From Endomicrobium sp. (GTDB lineage Bacteria > Elusimicrobiota > Endomicrobiia > Endomicrobiales > Endomicrobiaceae), in the NCBI GenBank assembly GCA_031264895.1, contig JAISDI010000158.1, forward strand, positions 1-9,601: DNA of 9,601 nt. Reading direction: 5' to 3'. Position numbers and translations under genes: made by a program. The notes under the pieces are model-generated. The model searched no databases. It saw only the letters and a program-made list of their open reading frames with translations, and was not told where the DNA came from. Positions 6,515 to 9,601 of the stretch are shown piece after piece. Each line of letters opens with the position of its first letter. Position 1 is the stretch's first letter.

Positions 6515-8380
6515 ATGGTTGACAACTATCTTCTTGAACTTAAAAAACATTTCGGACATGAATCGTTTCGCGGGGTACAGCGCGGGCTTGTTGAAAGCAT
6601 TATGAACGGGCGCGACGCTTTGGGGGTTATGCCTACCGGCGCAGGAAAATCCGTTTGTTTTCAGCTTCCGGCGGTTTTATTTGACGGGATTTCAATAGTG
6701 ATCTCCCCGCTTATTTCTTTGATGAAAGACCAGATAAACTCACTTTCGCAAAACGGAATACCTTCCGCTTATATAAACAGTTCTCTGTCTCTGCCGGAAA
6801 TAAAAAAAATCTTTTCAAATGTCAGAGCGGGCAGATATAAATTATTGTATATCGCCCCGGAAAGATTGGATTCGGAATGGTTTTTATCTTTTGCAAAAAC
6901 GCTTAAAATATCTATGGTAACCGTCGATGAGGCACACTGTGTTTCCCAGTGGGGTCAGGATTTTCGCACAAGTTATACGAAAATAACGGCATTTATTGAA
7001 GAGCTTGCAAGCCGTCCGGTAGTTTCGGCTTTTACCGCGACTGCAACGCCGCGCGTGCGTGAAGATATAGTAAAAATGCTGAAATTGAAAGAACCTGAAA
7101 TCATAGTTTCGGGTTTTGACAGGCAGAATTTAAATTTTGAAGTGCGCCGTCCTCAAAAAAAGTTTGACGAACTGATTTCTTATTTACGCGATAAAAAAGA
7201 AAAAAGCGGAATAATATATTGTCTCACCAGAAAAAGCGTTGACGCCGTTGCAGAAAAACTTAAAAATTTAAGTTTCAATGCCGCGCCATATCACGCGGGG
7301 CTTTCTTCCGAAGAAAGACACAAAAATCAAGAAGATTTTATTTTTGACCGATCGGGAATTATCGTCGCGACAAATGCGTTCGGCATGGGGATAAACAAAC
7401 CTAACGTGTCTTTTGTGATCCATTACAATATGCCCAAAGACATAGAAAGTTATTATCAGGAAGCGGGCAGAGCCGGACGCGACGGCGCTGCGGCAGATGC
7501 TATTATTTTTTACAGCGGGCAGGACATCAGGACGAATCTTTTTCTTATAAATAACAGTCAAGACAAACAGTACTCTTCTCCGGAAGAAGAAATGTATTTG
7601 AAATCTCTTGAAAGAAAAAGATTAAAAGAAATGGACTTGTACTGCAATACCCACGAATGTCTCAGGCATTACATTTTAAAATATTTCGGCGAAACGCCGC
7701 AGGGAAGCTGCAATAACTGCGGAAACTGCAACTCAAAATCCGAAATTGAAGACATTACGCTGTTGTCGCAAAAAATATTGTCGTGCGTTTACAGAATGAG
7801 AGAAAATTTCGGTAAAAATATAGTGATGGACGTTTTAAGAGGCAGCAAAAGTGCGCGTATTAAAGCTCTGTTTTTAGATAAACTGTCAACTTACGATATT
7901 TGCAAAGAGTCCAAAGAAGAAATTAAAACCGTAATGAACTTTTTAATTATCAACGGATTTTTAGAACTGACAAACGGCGAATATCCCGTACTTAAACTAG
8001 GCAAAAGAGCAAACGAAATTTTAAGAGAAAATTTAAAAGTTGAAATGAAGGTGGTTTCCGCTAAAAAACAGGAAGCAATAACTGCTGAAGCCGGAAACCA
8101 AAAAGCCGGTAAAAAACTTACCGCCGCGTCTTCAAACGCAGACATAGACCAAAACCTTTTTGCCGCCTTAAAAGCATTGCGCTACAAACTTGCCTCAACG
8201 CAAAATCTTCCCGCATACATAGTTTTCCACGACAGCGCCCTCATAGATATGTGCGCAAAACTGCCGAGAACAAAACAGGAGTTTTCTCAAATATCCGGCG
8301 TAGGCGCGCAAAAATCTGAAAAATACGCATCCGCTTTCATAAACGAAATAAACAGGTATTTATTGGAACAAAATTCTTAA
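6515..8380 (+). CDS. recQ: ATP-dependent DNA helicase RecQ
   Basis: RecQ is a cytoplasmic 3'-5' superfamily 2 helicase acting in recombinational repair and fork processing. All family parts are visible in 621 residues (E. coli RecQ has about 610). The motor has Walker A MPTGAGKS (39-46), DEAH (138-141) running into the aromatic-rich loop HCVSQWGQDFR, motif III FTATAT (173-178), the motif V region IIVATNAFGMGINKP (282-296) and motif VI QEAGRAGRDG (315-324). The zinc site is Cys382, Cys399, Cys402 and Cys405, followed by a winged-helix region to about 505. A Lys/Ala-rich linker (about 506-540) leads to an HRDC domain (about 541-619). The loop has Gln148 where RecQ proteins usually have His (WGHDFR). 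The ATG at 6515 is chosen because the helicase fold begins within about 12 residues and a promoter ends just before it; there is no Shine-Dalgarno. The gene appears intact and is probably transcribed alone. Confidence 0.96.
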   Translation: MVDNYLLELKKHFGHESFRGVQRGLVESIMNGRDALGVMPTGAGKSVCFQLPAVLFDGISIVISPLISLMKDQINSLSQNGIPSAYINSSLSLPEIKKIFSNVRAGRYKLLYIAPERLDSEWFLSFAKTLKISMVTVDEAHCVSQWGQDFRTSYTKITAFIEELASRPVVSAFTATATPRVREDIVKMLKLKEPEIIVSGFDRQNLNFEVRRPQKKFDELISYLRDKKEKSGIIYCLTRKSVDAVAEKLKNLSFNAAPYHAGLSSEERHKNQEDFIFDRSGIIVATNAFGMGINKPNVSFVIHYNMPKDIESYYQEAGRAGRDGAAADAIIFYSGQDIRTNLFLINNSQDKQYSSPEEEMYLKSLERKRLKEMDLYCNTHECLRHYILKYFGETPQGSCNNCGNCNSKSEIEDITLLSQKILSCVYRMRENFGKNIVMDVLRGSKSARIKALFLDKLSTYDICKESKEEIKTVMNFLIINGFLELTNGEYPVLKLGKRANEILRENLKVEMKVVSAKKQEAITAEAGNQKAGKKLTAASSNADIDQNLFAALKALRYKLASTQNLPAYIVFHDSALIDMCAKLPRTKQEFSQISGVGAQKSEKYASAFINEINRYLLEQNS

Positions 8381-8452
8381 AAAAAGCAGCATTAGGCTGT
8401 CTCTACGATAAAGACGGCTTTCATGCCATGTTTGTCGTCAACCCGCTTGAAT

Positions 8453-8478
8453 TTTAACCCAGATATTCCATTAGAGCT
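8453..8478 (-). repeat. 26-bp inverted copy of the repeat upstream of the giant gene
   Basis: Bases 8453-8478 (tttaacccagatattccatt...) are the exact reverse complement of 93-118. The same core, 8456-8472, is also inverted with respect to 8724-8740 (17 bp, perfect). Just before it, 8431-8450 carries the tttgtcgtca...cccgctt sequence that introduces many GTCATCCC-type repeats. The copies belong to one dispersed family; function is unknown. Confidence 0.85.
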
Positions 8479-8500
8479 TTCTAAAAACCATATTTCTTCA

Positions 8501-8537
8501 TTTGTCGTCATCCCCGAGTGTCTTTATCGGGGATCCA
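8501..8537 (+). repeat. GTCATCCC-type palindromic repeat, copy 1
   Basis: Arms atccccga (8510-8517) and tcggggat (8527-8534) form a perfect 8-bp stem with a 9-nt loop. The unit opens with tttgtcgtca and closes with tcca, as do copies 2 and 3. It lies about 120 bp past the recQ stop and might help end or stabilise the recQ transcript (inference). Confidence 0.8.
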
Positions 8538-8568
8538 CTTTTGTCGTAAAACACTTTTTTAGTAAAAA

Positions 8569-8601
8569 TGGATTCCCGATAAAAACCTTCGGGAATGACA
8601 A
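8569..8601 (-). repeat. GTCATCCC-type palindromic repeat, copy 2 (inverted)
   Basis: Arms attcccga (8572-8579) and tcgggaat (8589-8596) form a perfect 8-bp stem. On the - strand the unit begins ttgtcattcccgaagg. It matches copy 3 (8621-8653) at 29 of 33 positions in inverted orientation, with 19 nt between them. Confidence 0.8.
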
Positions 8602-8620
8602 ATGAGTGAAATCATTTTTG

Positions 8621-8653
8621 TTGTCATCCCTGAAGGTTTTTATCGGGGAACCA
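8621..8653 (+). repeat. GTCATCCC-type palindromic repeat, copy 3
   Basis: The unit begins ttgtcatccctgaagg and ends cggggaacca. Its own stem (tccctga with tcgggga) contains one G-U pair. It is the partner of copy 2 in a head-to-head arrangement that could fold as a long imperfect hairpin, and its end directly precedes the 179-bp element starting at 8655. Confidence 0.8.
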
Positions 8654-8654
8654 T

Positions 8655-8833
8655 GTTGCCGTTTCGCCGTTTGTCATAACAGACGTATGAAATAATGGGA
8701 CAACATTTAGTTTGTTTGCTATAAATGGAATATCTGGGTTTAGCCGCCTCTGCCATCAAGCTTGCCAGAGTTTCATCTACAACGACATATGCTGAAATAA
8801 ATCCGGCATGACGACAAACGTCGAAACGGCAAC
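8655..8833. mobile_element. MITE-like 179-bp element with 20-bp terminal inverted repeats
   Basis: The left end gttgccgtttcgccgtttgt (8655-8674) and the right end acaaacgtcgaaacggcaac (8814-8833) are inverted copies with one mismatch in 20. The size and the lack of a transposase suit a small non-autonomous element. Against this, I see no clear target-site duplication, and the left end abuts repeat copy 3. It contains the core repeat at 8724-8740. It could instead be a chance-bounded composite of smaller palindromes. Confidence 0.45.
8724..8740 (+). repeat. Third copy of the aatggaatatctgggtt core repeat
   Basis: The 17 bases aatggaatatctgggtt are identical to 99-115 and are the exact reverse complement of 8456-8472. 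The pair 8456-8472 / 8724-8740 therefore encloses about 250 bp of hairpins as an inverted repeat. The copy is preceded by tttgctataa, which resembles an extended -10. Confidence 0.8.
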
Positions 8834-8839
8834 AACAAA

Positions 8840-8870
8840 TTTCCCCCGTGTTAAGTCATTACGGGGGAAA
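8840..8870 (-). terminator. Rho-independent terminator of metE
   Basis: Arms tttcccccgt (8840-8849) and acgggggaaa (8861-8870) form a perfect 10-bp GC-rich stem with an 11-nt loop. Read on the - strand, the stem is followed by a T-rich tail (tttgttgttg) and lies about 22 nt past the metE stop. On the + strand the following bases are not T-rich, so it mainly serves metE. Confidence 0.8.
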
Positions 8871-8892
8871 ATCTGTTATCAGCGCCGTTATT

Positions 8893-9601
8893 TTATTTTG
8901 TCGCTCTGAAGCGTTTTACCGCTTCTGTCATATTTTTTAGAGCCGGTTTTACTTCTTCCCATTTTCTGGTTTTTAGGCCGCAGTCCGGATTTATCCAAAG
9001 ACGTTCGGGCGGGATTATTTCTTTTAGCGTTTTTATTTGGTCAACAAATTCTTCGACGGGCGGAACTCTCGGCGAATGGATGTCGTAGACGCCGGGGCCG
9101 ATTTCGTTTTTGTAGCCTGTTTGTTTAAAAATGTTTAGCAGTTCATTTCCGCTTCTTGCGGTTTCTATTGTTAAAACGTCCGCGTCCATTGCCTCTATGG
9201 TTTTTACTATTTCGTTAAATTCGCTGTAACACATATGCGTATGGATTTGCGTTTCTTTTTTTGCGCAGCTTACGGCAAGTTTGAAGTTTGATACCGCCCA
9301 CTTTTCATATTCGGCGACGTTTTCATTTCGTATCGGATAACCTTCCTTAAAAGCGGCTTCGTCTACTTGAATTATTTTTATTCCGGATTCCTGTAAATCG
9401 TTTATTTCATCGCTTAACGCCAAAGCTATTTGTTTTGAAACTTCGCTCCTTGGCTTGTCGTCCCTTACAAAAGACCAATTTAAAATCGTGACGGGTCCCG
9501 TCAACATGCCTTTCATTATTTTTTTTGTCTTGCTTTGCGCATACTTTATCCATTTTACAGTCATTGGTTTCGGGCGCGAAATATCGCCGTATATGACCGG
9601 C
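8893..9601 (-). CDS. metE: Cobalamin-independent methionine synthase MetE, C-terminal part (5' end outside window)
   Basis: MetE transfers a methyl group from 5-methyltetrahydropteroyl-triglutamate to homocysteine, the last step of methionine synthesis, in the cytoplasm. About 235 C-terminal residues are visible of a protein usually near 750. The zinc ligands are all present: His and Cys in THMCYSEF, Glu in TIETARS, and Cys in NPDCGLKTR. Their spacing fits E. coli His641, Cys643, Glu665 and Cys726 with no insertion or deletion. The conserved His of VYDIHSP and the [13 protein letters not shown] segment are also present. The frame is open to the window edge and reads [11 protein letters not shown] before the Met at 9562-9564, which matches the family, so that Met is internal. 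The gene ends TAA with a terminator just beyond. It is convergent with recQ. Regulation cannot be judged without the 5' end. Confidence 0.97.
   Translation of the reverse strand, partial: PVIYGDISRPKPMTVKWIKYAQSKTKKIMKGMLTGPVTILNWSFVRDDKPRSEVSKQIALALSDEINDLQESGIKIIQVDEAAFKEGYPIRNENVAEYEKWAVSNFKLAVSCAKKETQIHTHMCYSEFNEIVKTIEAMDADVLTIETARSGNELLNIFKQTGYKNEIGPGVYDIHSPRVPPVEEFVDQIKTLKEIIPPERLWINPDCGLKTRKWEEVKPALKNMTEAVKRFRATK

Larger units (their letters stand above)
8381..8892. other. Gene-free repeat cluster between convergent recQ and metE
   Basis: This 512-bp stretch holds no credible gene. It is a mosaic of short inverted repeats, listed separately, plus the metE terminator. The decamer tttgtcgtca occurs at 8431-8440 and 8501-8510 and, inverted, at 8809-8818, marking the edges of several repeat units. 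A 60-codon + strand frame at 8423-8605 runs through the hairpins and is not a plausible protein. Confidence 0.8.

Noticed and set aside
119..8380. Giant protein and RecQ as a two-gene defence operon
   Set aside because: recQ has its own promoters in a 135-nt gap, it is a standard full-length repair helicase, and the giant protein shows no nuclease, sensor or effector motif.
8387..8399. Terminator just after the recQ stop
   Set aside because: The stem is only 4 bp (cagc/gctg) and lacks a downstream T-tract on the + strand. An antisense T-tract exists but no - strand gene would use it.
8423..8605. 60-codon open frame on the + strand after recQ
   Set aside because: It translates the palindromic repeats, with no ribosome site and no domain.
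8501..8653. CRISPR array
   Set aside because: There are only three units, in mixed orientation and unequally spaced, each with its own internal palindrome, and no cas gene is present.
9562..9564. ATG as the start of metE
   Set aside because: The frame continues upstream to the window edge with residues that match MetE proteins, and the protein would lack two thirds of the family's length.

Overview
The window is AT-rich bacterial DNA. It holds two complete genes on the + strand, one partial gene on the - strand, and two non-coding stretches rich in short inverted repeats. The low GC, a very large repeat-bearing protein, and intergenic palindromes of the 'TTGTCrTCAtCCC...' type remind me of Elusimicrobiota (Endomicrobium-like) genomes. 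That placement is an inference from memory; no marker gene here proves it.

Layout: 1-118 is non-coding and ends in a hairpin-forming repeat (68-118). 119-6379 is one uninterrupted frame of 2086 codons for a giant protein I do not recognise. It carries four tandem helical units, two in-frame tandem DNA duplications (27 bp exact, 60 bp near-exact), a duplicated FPKxGARxYD motif, and codon use that changes along its length. Its apparent TTG start touches the last base of the upstream repeat, so the 5' end may be truncated. 6380-6514 is a promoter region with two extended -10 elements; the nearer one would give recQ an almost leaderless mRNA. 6515-8380 is a full-length RecQ helicase. 8381-8892 is a repeat cluster containing three GTCATCCC-type hairpins, a 26-bp perfect inverted copy of the repeat upstream of the giant gene, a 179-bp element with 20-bp terminal inverted repeats, and the terminator of the last gene. 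8893-9601 is the 3' third of metE on the - strand; its start lies beyond the window.

The three genes do not look like one functional system. recQ (DNA repair) has its own promoter and metE (methionine synthesis) is convergent with its own terminator. The parts most worth attention are the giant protein, which seems to have been shaped by internal duplication and perhaps recombination, and the repeat family that flanks the giant gene and recQ in opposite orientations.
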